Shown here one piece after another: positions 8,680-16,993 of a stretch of 64,000 bases of DNA; within the stretch, counting starts at the first letter, position 1; each line of letters starts with the position of its first letter. The position numbers and the translations under genes are program-made. This DNA is from Runella rosea (GTDB lineage Bacteria; Bacteroidota; Bacteroidia; Cytophagales; Spirosomataceae): contig NZ_CP030850.1 in assembly GCF_003325355.1 (NCBI RefSeq), positions 496,001-560,000 on the forward strand, written 5' to 3'. Under the pieces are notes generated by a model. The model was not told the origin of the DNA. It did not search any database and saw only the letters and a list, made by a program, of their open reading frames with translations.

Positions 8680-8866
8680 GGTGACTGTCGGTTTTTTACT
8701 GCAAAACAACAATTTTGTGTCGTGAAAGTAAAAGGTTATGTGTTATAAGGTAAAAAGTTGGGATAAAATATTCTGTTTGTTCACTAGCTTATTGCTAAAT
8801 AACTAAGGCAATTTTGCTTTTGTCTTTTCAATTTCTAACCTTTAAAATATCAAATCCATTATACCA

Positions 8867-9613
8867 ATGAATGCAGCCATTGACCTGGGAAATACCTTTG
8901 CCAAAATCGCTTGGTTTGAGAATGAGCAACTTGTAAAAGCACAATATAAAATTCCGTTTGAGGAGCTAACCGCAATATTGTCGAATGAATTACCGACGCA
9001 TGCCATTTTGTCTTCTACTAGTCAGGATACGCAGGTATATGCTGATTGGTTCCGTCAGCAAAATGTTCGGGTTGTACAGCTTTCTCCCGCGCTTCCCGTG
9101 CCGATTGGCAAAGACTACGATACCCCGCAAACCCTTGGCGCAGATCGTTTGGCGGCGGCGGTGGGTGCTACCGTTTTATTCCCAAACGAAAACTGCTTGG
9201 TCATTGATATGGGAACCTGCATCACCTACGATTGGGTAAGTGCAGACGCGGTTTTTCACGGCGGAATAATTTCTCCGGGCTTTCGTATGCGATTTCAGGC
9301 CATGCACACGTTTACTAAGAGATTGCCTTTGATTGACGTTGTAGAGACACACAACAAAGTGTCCGTGCCGTTGGTCGGGAAAAGTACACATACAGCAATG
9401 GAAAGTGGAGTCATCAATGGACTGTTGGCGGAAGTGGAAGGCTTTGTGGAACGGTATCGCAACGAATACGGCGAATGTCGCGTACTATTGTGCGGAGGAG
9501 ACGCGCCTTTCTTTGAAAATCGGCTTAAAAATCGCATCTTTGCGGCGCCAAATCTGGTTTTGATGGGTCTGAATCGAATTTTATTATACAATGTCAATGT
9601 ACAAAACGCGTAA
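8867..9613 (+). CDS. coaX: Type III pantothenate kinase
   Basis: A 248-residue enzyme that phosphorylates pantothenate, the first step of coenzyme A synthesis. The ASKHA-fold motifs of CoaX are present: MNAAIDLGNTFAKIAWF (phosphate 1), LGADRLAAAVGA, the IDMGTCITYD phosphate-2 loop and GGIISPGFRMR. Length fits the family. The later CoA steps are also in this window (coaBC at 47312-48523), but not in the same operon. The end overlaps the next gene by 23 bases, which suggests translational coupling. Confidence 0.95.
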   Translation: MNAAIDLGNTFAKIAWFENEQLVKAQYKIPFEELTAILSNELPTHAILSSTSQDTQVYADWFRQQNVRVVQLSPALPVPIGKDYDTPQTLGADRLAAAVGATVLFPNENCLVIDMGTCITYDWVSADAVFHGGIISPGFRMRFQAMHTFTKRLPLIDVVETHNKVSVPLVGKSTHTAMESGVINGLLAEVEGFVERYRNEYGECRVLLCGGDAPFFENRLKNRIFAAPNLVLMGLNRILLYNVNVQNA

Positions 9614-10874
9614 GCTTCTTCAGTGGAGTTGGGTACTGGGAGTCCTATTTTTACAAACAAAAGTTCATGCTCAGGGGTTAGGAAACGCCCCTTATTCAGC
9701 CATCGGAATAGGAGAGTTATTAAGTAAAGGATATTCGCCGAGCAATGCCATGGGCGATGTTGGGGTTAGTGCATCTAGTCCTCTCTATATCAATTCTTTA
9801 AATCCTGCCTTGCTCGTTCGAAACCGCTTTACCATGTTTGACGTAGGGGTGATCGGTCAATACAAAAGCCTTCAGGATACGAAACAAAATCAACGTGATT
9901 TTGGGGGTAATATCGGGTATTTGGCCTTGTCGTTCCCCGTTGCACCTAAATGGTCAATGGGTCTGAGCCTAAAGCCTTACAGCTTTGTAAATTACCAACA
10001 GAATTCGTACGGACGTATCGGCAGTTCCATTTATGAAGCCCAGTATGTATATTCTGGAAAAGGAGGACTAAATCAAATTAACCTGACAAACGGGTTTCAA
10101 ATTGGCAAGAATCTGAGCGTTGGAGCCGATTTTACGTACCTTTTCGGAAACTTTAACCGTAGTGTCACATCGCAATTACGCATCGGCGATAGCCGTGACT
10201 ACATCGTGAGTCGGGATGATCGTTTGAACATGAGTGACGTTAACCTGAAGTTAGGGGCGGCCTATCGTCAAAAACTGAAAGAGGACCATTACCTGAATTT
10301 TGGAGCCACCTACAATCTGGCCTCTTCTGTAAATACAATTCGTAACACTACCCTAGAGGTATTGAGTAGTGCTGGTCAGCCTATTACCAATCCTGATACA
10401 TTAACTCAAGCCAATCTAAACGTGAATCTTCCCGCCAACTGGCGCGTAGGATTGAGCTATGAGAAATTCTTTAAGTTGTTGTTGAGCTTTGACTACGACC
10501 GCCAAAACTGGTCGCAATACAAAGGAATATCGGGCAATAATGAAAACATGCGCGACGGACAAAGTTTTCACTTTGGCTTGGAATATGTTCCCAAATTCAA
10601 CTCGACAAAGTATTGGGATTTGGTCTTTTATCGTTTAGGTTTTATCTACCACCAGACACCTTTGGTTATCGGAACCAAACCCGTGGACGACATGAGTGTG
10701 TCGATGGGCATGTCCTTGCCCGTGGGACGAAACTTCGTGAATTTAATCAATATTTCTTTTGTGGCGGGGCAACGGGGAACCGTTTCTTCCCAAACCTTTC
10801 GGGAGCGATACGGACGTGTAGTTCTTGGAATTTCACTAAAAGATACGTGGTTCCAGAAATTCAAAGTCGATTAA
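9591..10874 (+). CDS. Outer-membrane beta-barrel protein
   Basis: A 427-residue protein with a signal peptide ending near VHAQ and alternating amphipathic strands throughout, such as SMGLSLKPYSFVNYQQ and WRVGLSYEKFFKLLLSFDYD. It ends with a beta-signal-like strand (GRVVLGISLKDTWF). It resembles the FadL/PorV-like membrane proteins found after coaX in many Bacteroidota genomes; cargo and role are unknown. It overlaps coaX by 23 bases, and an alternative ATG at 9597 is possible. Confidence 0.8.
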   Translation: MSMYKTRKLLQWSWVLGVLFLQTKVHAQGLGNAPYSAIGIGELLSKGYSPSNAMGDVGVSASSPLYINSLNPALLVRNRFTMFDVGVIGQYKSLQDTKQNQRDFGGNIGYLALSFPVAPKWSMGLSLKPYSFVNYQQNSYGRIGSSIYEAQYVYSGKGGLNQINLTNGFQIGKNLSVGADFTYLFGNFNRSVTSQLRIGDSRDYIVSRDDRLNMSDVNLKLGAAYRQKLKEDHYLNFGATYNLASSVNTIRNTTLEVLSSAGQPITNPDTLTQANLNVNLPANWRVGLSYEKFFKLLLSFDYDRQNWSQYKGISGNNENMRDGQSFHFGLEYVPKFNSTKYWDLVFYRLGFIYHQTPLVIGTKPVDDMSVSMGMSLPVGRNFVNLINISFVAGQRGTVSSQTFRERYGRVVLGISLKDTWFQKFKVD

Positions 10875-10992
10875 TGGCGAATTAAAAATTGTTAAAAAGA
10901 AACAATAAGGTGTTTATTTTCAGCATATTTGTATGCAAGCATACGATTTTTTGCTAAAAAAAATGAAAAAAAATCCCTCTATAAATCAATTG

Positions 10993-11026
10993 TTTTTGGA
11001 AAAGACGTTAGAACACCTTAATTTTG
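10993..11026 (+). promoter_or_regulatory. Strong Bacteroidota promoter that sets the LptC-like start
   Basis: TTTTTG at 10993-10998, then exactly 20 bases, then TAATTTTG at 11019-11026: a full match to the TTTG-N19-21-TAnnTTTG promoter. Transcription would begin near 11033, downstream of the most upstream ATG of the frame (10933), so the translated gene must start later. Confidence 0.65.
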
Positions 11027-11067
11027 CCTTCAAGATGTTAAGGTGGGTTAATACAACATCTGCAAGG

Positions 11068-11682
11068 ATGCAAATGGGAGATAAACTTTTATCTCCTATT
11101 TGTTTTTTACAGCAGTCAACTTTTCGTTATACGTTAAAGTTGCTTAAGTGCTCTCTCTTTATTTTATCAATGGTGTTTCTCGGTGCCTGCGAGGAAGACA
11201 AAAATTCAAAAAAATTTATCGCTTACAACGGCCCGCTCGAAGAAGCCGAAAATATCGAAGTACTATTTAGCGAACTTGGTTTTTTGAAGGTTCGGGTCAG
11301 AACCGCAAAGCAAATTAAGCTCCCCTCCGAAGATAAAGTATTTCCCAAAAAAGTTTTTGTAGATTTTTACGGCCCTGCGGGTGATGTCATCACCACCTTG
11401 GAATCCGATTCTGGTCGTTATGAATACCGAACGGGTTTATATAAAGTAAAAGGGAATGTCAAGGTAGTTACCCAAAAAAAGGAACGTTTGTTTTCGGATG
11501 AGTTGACTTGGAACCCACAAACGCAGAAAGTATTTACTGATAAAAAGGTGACCATCGAAAATCAACAATCGGGAGAACGCATGAATGGCCTGGGCTTGGA
11601 TGCCAATCAGGATTTTAGTCAATACAGTATCCGCAAACCTACGGGCTTCTTCAATGCCCCTGCGGGAATCACGCCCAACTAG
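11068..11682 (+). CDS. lptC: LptC-like lipopolysaccharide export lipoprotein
   Basis: About 204 residues from the ATG at 11068, which is preceded by AAGG; 11074 is an alternative. The frame is open back to 10933, but a strong promoter at 10993-11026 lies inside that extension. The protein has a hydrophobic segment with a lipobox (SMVFLGAC, Cys41). Its beta-rich body (DFYGPAGDVITTLESDSGRY, YKVKGNVKVVTQKKERLFSD) is typical of the LptC/LptA/OstA fold, a periplasmic bridge that carries LPS to the outer membrane. Synteny after coaX and an outer-membrane protein fits the Bacteroidota lptC position. A short terminator-like hairpin follows. Confidence 0.8.
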   Translation: MQMGDKLLSPICFLQQSTFRYTLKLLKCSLFILSMVFLGACEEDKNSKKFIAYNGPLEEAENIEVLFSELGFLKVRVRTAKQIKLPSEDKVFPKKVFVDFYGPAGDVITTLESDSGRYEYRTGLYKVKGNVKVVTQKKERLFSDELTWNPQTQKVFTDKKVTIENQQSGERMNGLGLDANQDFSQYSIRKPTGFFNAPAGITPN

Positions 11683-11699
11683 GCGTAACGCCTCTTTTT
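11681..11699 (+). terminator. Short rho-independent terminator-like hairpin after the LptC-like gene
   Basis: A GC-rich 5-bp stem AGGCG (11681-11685)/CGCCT (11689-11693) with a three-base loop is followed by CTTTTTA. It starts within the stop codon of the LptC-like gene. The stem is short, so confidence is moderate. Confidence 0.4.
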
Positions 11700-11816
11700 A
11701 GTCTTATTATCACTATACAAAGAATTATTTTAAAAATATTCACAATATAGGCAAGGGTAAACGAAGGTTTTTATACTCTTAGTAGATAAACACCCGTTTG
11801 TTATCCCCTTACCCCT

Positions 11817-12536
11817 ATGCCCTTGCCCTCAATGGACTCAAATGAGCCGGAATATCATCAACCGGACGAGAGTAACCGTTTTGCCCCTCAACTAAAAGAC
11901 AACTCCGCTGGAATTGTTGACTCTGAATTATGGATAAAACGTGCCTTTGAAGCGGATACAGCCAAAGGCTACGAACTGCTTTTTAAGCGGTATTATCAAC
12001 CGTTGTGCAGTCATGCCGTTCGGTTTGTGTATTCAAAAGAAGTGGCCGAAGACTTGGTGATGGAGGTATTTAGTCAGTTTTGGCAAAAACAATTGCATCA
12101 GACCGTCACTACCTCATACCGAGCCTATTTGTTTACTTCTGTTCGACACGCTTCCTACGCGTATTTGCGTACAGAGTTAGGCGTTGAAAAATCCAGTGAT
12201 TATTCAGAAAACGATAGCTCTGATACCCCGCCTATTACGCCTCAACAAATTCTTCAATACAATGAATTGTACATAAAAATTGAAGAAATTCTTCGTTCTA
12301 CCTCACCTCAAAGTCAAAAAGTATTTGTGATGAGCAGGTTTGAAGGCAAGAAAAATGCGGCTATTGCCGAAGAACTGCACCTTTCAACGAAAACAGTGGA
12401 AGGACATATCACAAAAGTCCTTTCGTTGTTGCGGCAATCCCTACGAAATTACGGTTTGCTTTTCTTGTTTATAATGAGCGATTTATGGGCTCAAAGCAAA
12501 GGTGTTATGTTCTTTTTTCTCCCACAATGGTCGTAA
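11817..12536 (+). CDS. ECF-type RNA polymerase sigma factor of the PUL
   Basis: A 239-residue sigma-70 family factor. Region 2 is seen as GYELLFKRYYQPLCSHAV followed by VAEDLVMEVFSQFWQ; region 4 is MSRFEGKKNAAIAEELHLST then KTVEGHITKVLSLLRQ, the helix-turn-helix that reads the -35. The first 40 or so residues are a hydrophilic extension, and ATG at 11832 could be the true start. The C-terminus has an extra hydrophobic tail (LLFLFIMSDLWAQSKG). It lies 14 bases before the FecR gene and upstream of SusC/SusD, the standard order for a PUL controlled by transmembrane anti-sigma signalling. Confidence 0.92.
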   Translation: MPLPSMDSNEPEYHQPDESNRFAPQLKDNSAGIVDSELWIKRAFEADTAKGYELLFKRYYQPLCSHAVRFVYSKEVAEDLVMEVFSQFWQKQLHQTVTTSYRAYLFTSVRHASYAYLRTELGVEKSSDYSENDSSDTPPITPQQILQYNELYIKIEEILRSTSPQSQKVFVMSRFEGKKNAAIAEELHLSTKTVEGHITKVLSLLRQSLRNYGLLFLFIMSDLWAQSKGVMFFFLPQWS

Positions 12537-12549
12537 TTTTTCCGCACGT

Positions 12550-13548
12550 ATGAGCCAGAATATCTTTAAACCCGCCATTTTGGCCTTATTTGAAGGCCGA
12601 GCGACCCCTTTACAGAAATCATTGATTGAAGATTGGTTGACAGAATCAAGTCATCAAGAGCTCTATTTTCAGTGGTTGGAGGAGTGGGAGCGCCAAAACC
12701 CGCAATTGATTGTGGATGCCGATGCGGCTTTTTTTCAATTGTCAAATCAGGCCGAGGCCGAAAATCCTAAAACATCGGCGGTACGTCCGTTTTCTCGTCG
12801 CCTCAATTTTTTTTTAGGAATAGCCGCTTCTGTATTGCTATTGACTGGGATATGCACGTACGTTTTTCGAGATGCGATTCTTTTTCAGCAGTACGAAACA
12901 ACCAACGGGGAGCTTTTGACGCTTCAATTGCCCGATGACAGTCGCGTGACTCTAAATGCTAATTCTGCCCTTAAAGTACCGCGTTTTGGGTTTGGGAAAA
13001 CGTCGAGGGAAGTTTTTTTGAAGGGAGAAGCCGAGTTTTCGGTGAAACATTTACCCAATCACGCCCGATTTATTGTCCGTACCCCCGATCAACTGGAAGT
13101 GCAGGTATTAGGAACCGAATTTATGGTTTATAGCCGTTCAAGGGGAAGTAAGGTGGTGCTCAATAAAGGCAAAGTACAATTGCGCTCCCTGAAAACCAAG
13201 GAAACGAAGCCTCTGATTATTAACGCAGGCGATGTGGTTACGATTTCATCAAAAGGCCGCCTCACGTTGCACCACAACCAGTCACTTGCGCCTCATTTGG
13301 GTTGGAAAGAATACCGTTTTATGTTTGAAAATACCTCGGTCTCGGAAATAGCCTATCAACTGACCGAACGATTTGGGGTCCAAATTGTAATTGCAGATTC
13401 AACATTGGCCAAACGAACCATCGGTGGGACGTTTAAAGCCGAAACAGCCGATGCGTTTTTACAGGTACTGGCCGAAATGCTGGAAATAAGAATTATTCGT
13501 AACGAAACTCCTTCGGGTGCTACCCAAACCTATACCTTAACTTATTGA
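12550..13548 (+). CDS. FecR-family transmembrane anti-sigma factor
   Basis: 332 residues from ATG 12550 (MSQNIFKP); a longer frame from 12502 would overlap the sigma gene. It has a cytoplasmic N-terminal part that should bind the sigma factor, one transmembrane helix (FFLGIAASVLLLTGICTYVF), the periplasmic FecR domain (LQLPDDSRVTLNANSALKVP, VLGTEFMVYSR) and a C-terminal DUF4974/STN-like domain (YRFMFENTSVSEIAYQLTER). FecR proteins hold or activate their ECF sigma factor in response to the STN domain of the cognate SusC transporter, which is encoded next. Confidence 0.92.
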   Translation: MSQNIFKPAILALFEGRATPLQKSLIEDWLTESSHQELYFQWLEEWERQNPQLIVDADAAFFQLSNQAEAENPKTSAVRPFSRRLNFFLGIAASVLLLTGICTYVFRDAILFQQYETTNGELLTLQLPDDSRVTLNANSALKVPRFGFGKTSREVFLKGEAEFSVKHLPNHARFIVRTPDQLEVQVLGTEFMVYSRSRGSKVVLNKGKVQLRSLKTKETKPLIINAGDVVTISSKGRLTLHHNQSLAPHLGWKEYRFMFENTSVSEIAYQLTERFGVQIVIADSTLAKRTIGGTFKAETADAFLQVLAEMLEIRIIRNETPSGATQTYTLTY

Positions 13549-13568
13549 ATATTAAACCCCTATTGATA

Positions 13569-16500
13569 ATGATTCAACCTATCCGTATTCCCGTTTATTT
13601 GGTAGGAGTAGTCTTGTGGCTACTCACCGCACCACGGCTTTCGGCCCAACTATTGGCCTTTAACCAACAGGCCACGCCGCGATTGGAGCTGCAAGCACCG
13701 GCTGGAAAAGTTTCGTTAAGAGATGCCCTGATGCAGTTTAAAAAGCAGCATGGAATCGACATTCTTTTTGAAGAAAAAATAATTGACGGTATTTCTATCC
13801 CTTCTGGGCAATTGAGCAACAATGCCAATGTGGAGCGGAATTTATCGCAGGTGTTGCGTCCGTTGGGATTGCGTTTAAAAAAGGTGAGTAAAGATACCTT
13901 CGTCATTGTTTCTTCAAAAGTGAATCCCAAGGCGGTCTTACAAGAAACCCTGTCACCCGTGGGTCCGTCGGTTGTGGAGCGCCCATCAAATCTGGTGGCT
14001 CAACTCCCAACGTTAAATAACTCCCTCCCCGCCAATCAGACCATTGAGAAAATGGTAACTGGGGTAGTGATGAGTGAGTCGGGTGAGCGTCTGCCAGGGG
14101 TAAACGTGGTCATTAAAGGAACCCAACGGGGAACTGCTACTGATGAAAATGGGAGTTTTCGCTTGGAAGTAGCCGACGACAACAGTGTATTGATTTTTAG
14201 TTTTATTGGTTACGTAAAACAGGAAGTTTTGGTGGGTACCCGAACCACGCTGAATGTATCGTTGAAAGCTGACGATATGGCCTTAAATGAGGTGGTTGTG
14301 GTAGGGTATGGTGAAATCAAAAAGACTGATTTGACGGGCGCAGTAGCGTCGGTACAAACAAAAGACATCGTAAGGGCTAATCCTGTGGTGGCAGCAAGAG
14401 CCATTCAGGGACAGGTCGCCGGAGCAACCGTCACAAAATCAAGCAATAAACCGGGGGCGGGTTATAGCATAACCATCCGGGGAGAAAACACGATCAATAA
14501 CTCTACCGAGCCTTTGGTGGTCATTGACGGTTTAATGGGTGGAGATATCAACAACCTAAATCCCAATGATATTCAATCAATGGATGTGTTGAAAGATGCA
14601 TCTTCTACGGCTATATACGGTGCCAGGGGTGCCAATGGCGTGATCATCATAACGACCAAAAAAGGACTTTCTGGTAAGCCAAGGGTGAGTTATGATAGCT
14701 ATGTGGGAATCAAAACCCCCGCTCATATCCCTCGCTTGATGAATACCGAAGAGTTTTATAAAGTGACCTTTACAGACCGTGTGTTGGAAGGCGCAACGGG
14801 GGCTACGTTTACCGCCGCCGAAACGGCCAATATCAACGCTGGTAAAACAACGGATTGGGTGGATTTAGTGACGGCTCCGGGTATTCAGATGAGTCACAAC
14901 ATCAGCGTTTCGGGAGGAAGTGAAAAAACAACGTACCGATTCTCGGGTGGCTTTTTGAACGAAGATGGCAATGTGTTGTATACAGGATTTAAAAGGTATA
15001 ACCTAAACGCAGGACTCGACAGTAAGTTGGGGGAACGTTTTAAAGTAGGCTTTACTACCTATTTGACTTACAGCGACCAAAATGTTGGTTCGGGTGAGTC
15101 CCTGAGAAATGCCTATCGTGCCAGACCTACGGGCACTGTTTATTATTCAGACCTTGCCAATCCGTCTGAAAATGGCGATTTGAATATAGAAAGCTATGCT
15201 TTTTGGATGGGAATCAATGACAAGCAGGTAGGAAATCCATTGCTAGATATTGACCCCAAAACGTCTAAACTGCAAACCACTACCATGAACGCCATGGCCA
15301 ATGCCTACGGAGAGGTAACAATACTTAAAGGACTGACGTTTCGGTCATCGCTTTCGGCGTCTTATACTTCACAACGTTTGGGCGACTTTAGAGGGCAGTG
15401 GTCAAAATCGCAGATTGGGGCAAAACCAAGAGCGCAGTACGACAACCGAACCATCGGGAATTATACCATTGACAATATTCTCAATTACAACATTGACTTA
15501 GGAAAGCATAAAATCACGGCTACGGCGCTGCAAAGTGCTTTTTACCAGAGAAATGAGGCCTATTCAATAGCGGTAAGAGACTTGCCGTACGCTTCTGACT
15601 GGTATGCTTTGAACACGGCGGCGACCATTTCAGGAATTAACAGTTCACTCATTGAACGCTCTATTTTATCGTACATGGGAAGAATTAATTACTCCTTTAA
15701 TGATAAATATTTATTGACCCTCACCGGACGTTCGGACGGTGCTTCACAATTGGCGGAAGGGAACAAATGGGCATTTTTTCCATCGGTGGCTTTTGCGTGG
15801 CGGTTGGGTGATGAGCAATTTATCAATAACCTAAACGTGTTTTCAAACCTAAAACTGCGCCTTAGCTACGGTCAGGTAGGCAACTCCACCGTCAATCCTT
15901 ACAGCACACAGGCCGGTTTGTTGAACACCGGCTATGATTTTGACGGAGCAGCGGCGTATGGTTTTGCCCCTTTAAATTTGGCCAATAAAGATTTGAGATG
16001 GGAGCGGAGTAAAGAGTTGAACCTAGGAATTGACTTTGGATTCTTTAAAAACCGCATTGCCGCTTCGCTTGAAATTTACAACCGAAAAACGGATGATTTG
16101 ATTTTGAATCAAAAACTTCCTACCACGACGGGCTTTACGCAGGTGATTGCCAACGTGGGTAAAATTGAGAACAAAGGCGTAGAGCTTACGCTTAATACGG
16201 TCAATATTTCTAAACAGAATTTTAATTGGAATACTACTTTTGCCTTTACCAGAAACCAAAACAAATTGCTTGAATTGTATGGCAACGGTCAGACGGTTGA
16301 CAAAGGAAATAACCTTTTTGTAGGCTATCCGATCAGAGCCAATTTTGATTTTCAATTTGACGGCATTTGGCAAACCGCCGACAAAGACCTGGCGACAAAA
16401 TACAAGCAGGTGCCAGGCTCGGTGCGAGTGGTGGATCAAAACAATGACGGTCAAATTTCTTCAACTGACGCCATTGATGATCGGACGTATCTTGGTACGC

Positions 16501-16970
16501 AGCTTCCCAACTGGATTTTGGGTATCACCAATCGCTTTAAGTACAAGAATGTTGATTTCTCTTTCTTTACCTATTATCGTAATGGTGTACAATACAGAAA
16601 CAATACCTTGGCAGGAACTTTTGGAGAAATTGGAAGTACGAGATACAACAAATTGGCGGGCTTGGATTATTGGAGAAGCGACAATCCGTCCAATACTTTT
16701 TTCGGTACTGTAGCCGCCAATCCTTATCGCAATGCCATTTTTTACCAAGATGCCAGCTTCTTAAGAATTTCTGATATTACTTTAGGCTATACCTTGGGCA
16801 ACCGGGCATTGAATAAGGTAAAGATGTCGAATGCACGCCTCTATCTGCAAGTGTTGAATCCATTTGTGTTCAGCAACTTTACCGGTTTTGACCCCGAGTT
16901 CAATTCCGCTATTTTCCAGGATGACGTGCCGTCTGCTACGTATTCCTTTGGCGTAAATATTAGTTTCTAA
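13569..16970 (+). CDS. SusC/RagA TonB-linked outer-membrane transporter with STN signalling domain
   Basis: 1133 residues from ATG 13569; an upstream TTG at 13545 overlaps fecR and is less likely. The order is signal peptide; STN domain (SLRDALMQFKKQHGIDILFE) near residues 45-115; carboxypeptidase-D-like beta-sandwich (TGVVMSESGERLPGVNVVIK) near 160-245; the TonB-box-like LNEVVVVGYG; a plug domain (IRGENTINNSTEPLVVIDGL, STAIYGARGANGVIIITTKK); and a large beta-barrel ending in YSFGVNISF. It imports oligosaccharides with the SusD partner using TonB energy. The STN domain is the hallmark of SusC proteins that signal through FecR to an ECF sigma factor, matching the two genes upstream. Confidence 0.97.
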   Translation: MIQPIRIPVYLVGVVLWLLTAPRLSAQLLAFNQQATPRLELQAPAGKVSLRDALMQFKKQHGIDILFEEKIIDGISIPSGQLSNNANVERNLSQVLRPLGLRLKKVSKDTFVIVSSKVNPKAVLQETLSPVGPSVVERPSNLVAQLPTLNNSLPANQTIEKMVTGVVMSESGERLPGVNVVIKGTQRGTATDENGSFRLEVADDNSVLIFSFIGYVKQEVLVGTRTTLNVSLKADDMALNEVVVVGYGEIKKTDLTGAVASVQTKDIVRANPVVAARAIQGQVAGATVTKSSNKPGAGYSITIRGENTINNSTEPLVVIDGLMGGDINNLNPNDIQSMDVLKDASSTAIYGARGANGVIIITTKKGLSGKPRVSYDSYVGIKTPAHIPRLMNTEEFYKVTFTDRVLEGATGATFTAAETANINAGKTTDWVDLVTAPGIQMSHNISVSGGSEKTTYRFSGGFLNEDGNVLYTGFKRYNLNAGLDSKLGERFKVGFTTYLTYSDQNVGSGESLRNAYRARPTGTVYYSDLANPSENGDLNIESYAFWMGINDKQVGNPLLDIDPKTSKLQTTTMNAMANAYGEVTILKGLTFRSSLSASYTSQRLGDFRGQWSKSQIGAKPRAQYDNRTIGNYTIDNILNYNIDLGKHKITATALQSAFYQRNEAYSIAVRDLPYASDWYALNTAATISGINSSLIERSILSYMGRINYSFNDKYLLTLTGRSDGASQLAEGNKWAFFPSVAFAWRLGDEQFINNLNVFSNLKLRLSYGQVGNSTVNPYSTQAGLLNTGYDFDGAAAYGFAPLNLANKDLRWERSKELNLGIDFGFFKNRIAASLEIYNRKTDDLILNQKLPTTTGFTQVIANVGKIENKGVELTLNTVNISKQNFNWNTTFAFTRNQNKLLELYGNGQTVDKGNNLFVGYPIRANFDFQFDGIWQTADKDLATKYKQVPGSVRVVDQNNDGQISSTDAIDDRTYLGTQLPNWILGITNRFKYKNVDFSFFTYYRNGVQYRNNTLAGTFGEIGSTRYNKLAGLDYWRSDNPSNTFFGTVAANPYRNAIFYQDASFLRISDITLGYTLGNRALNKVKMSNARLYLQVLNPFVFSNFTGFDPEFNSAIFQDDVPSATYSFGVNISF

Positions 16971-16993
16971 CCTTGACTTTAATCAGAAAAACA

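Noticed and set aside
10933-11067. N-terminal extension of the LptC-like protein
   Set aside because: It contains a full promoter (10993-11026) and reads unlike a signal peptide, so I moved the start to 11068.
13545-13568. TTG start of SusC overlapping the fecR stop
   Set aside because: An ATG at 13569 gives a clean signal peptide; the TTG adds eight residues with no support.
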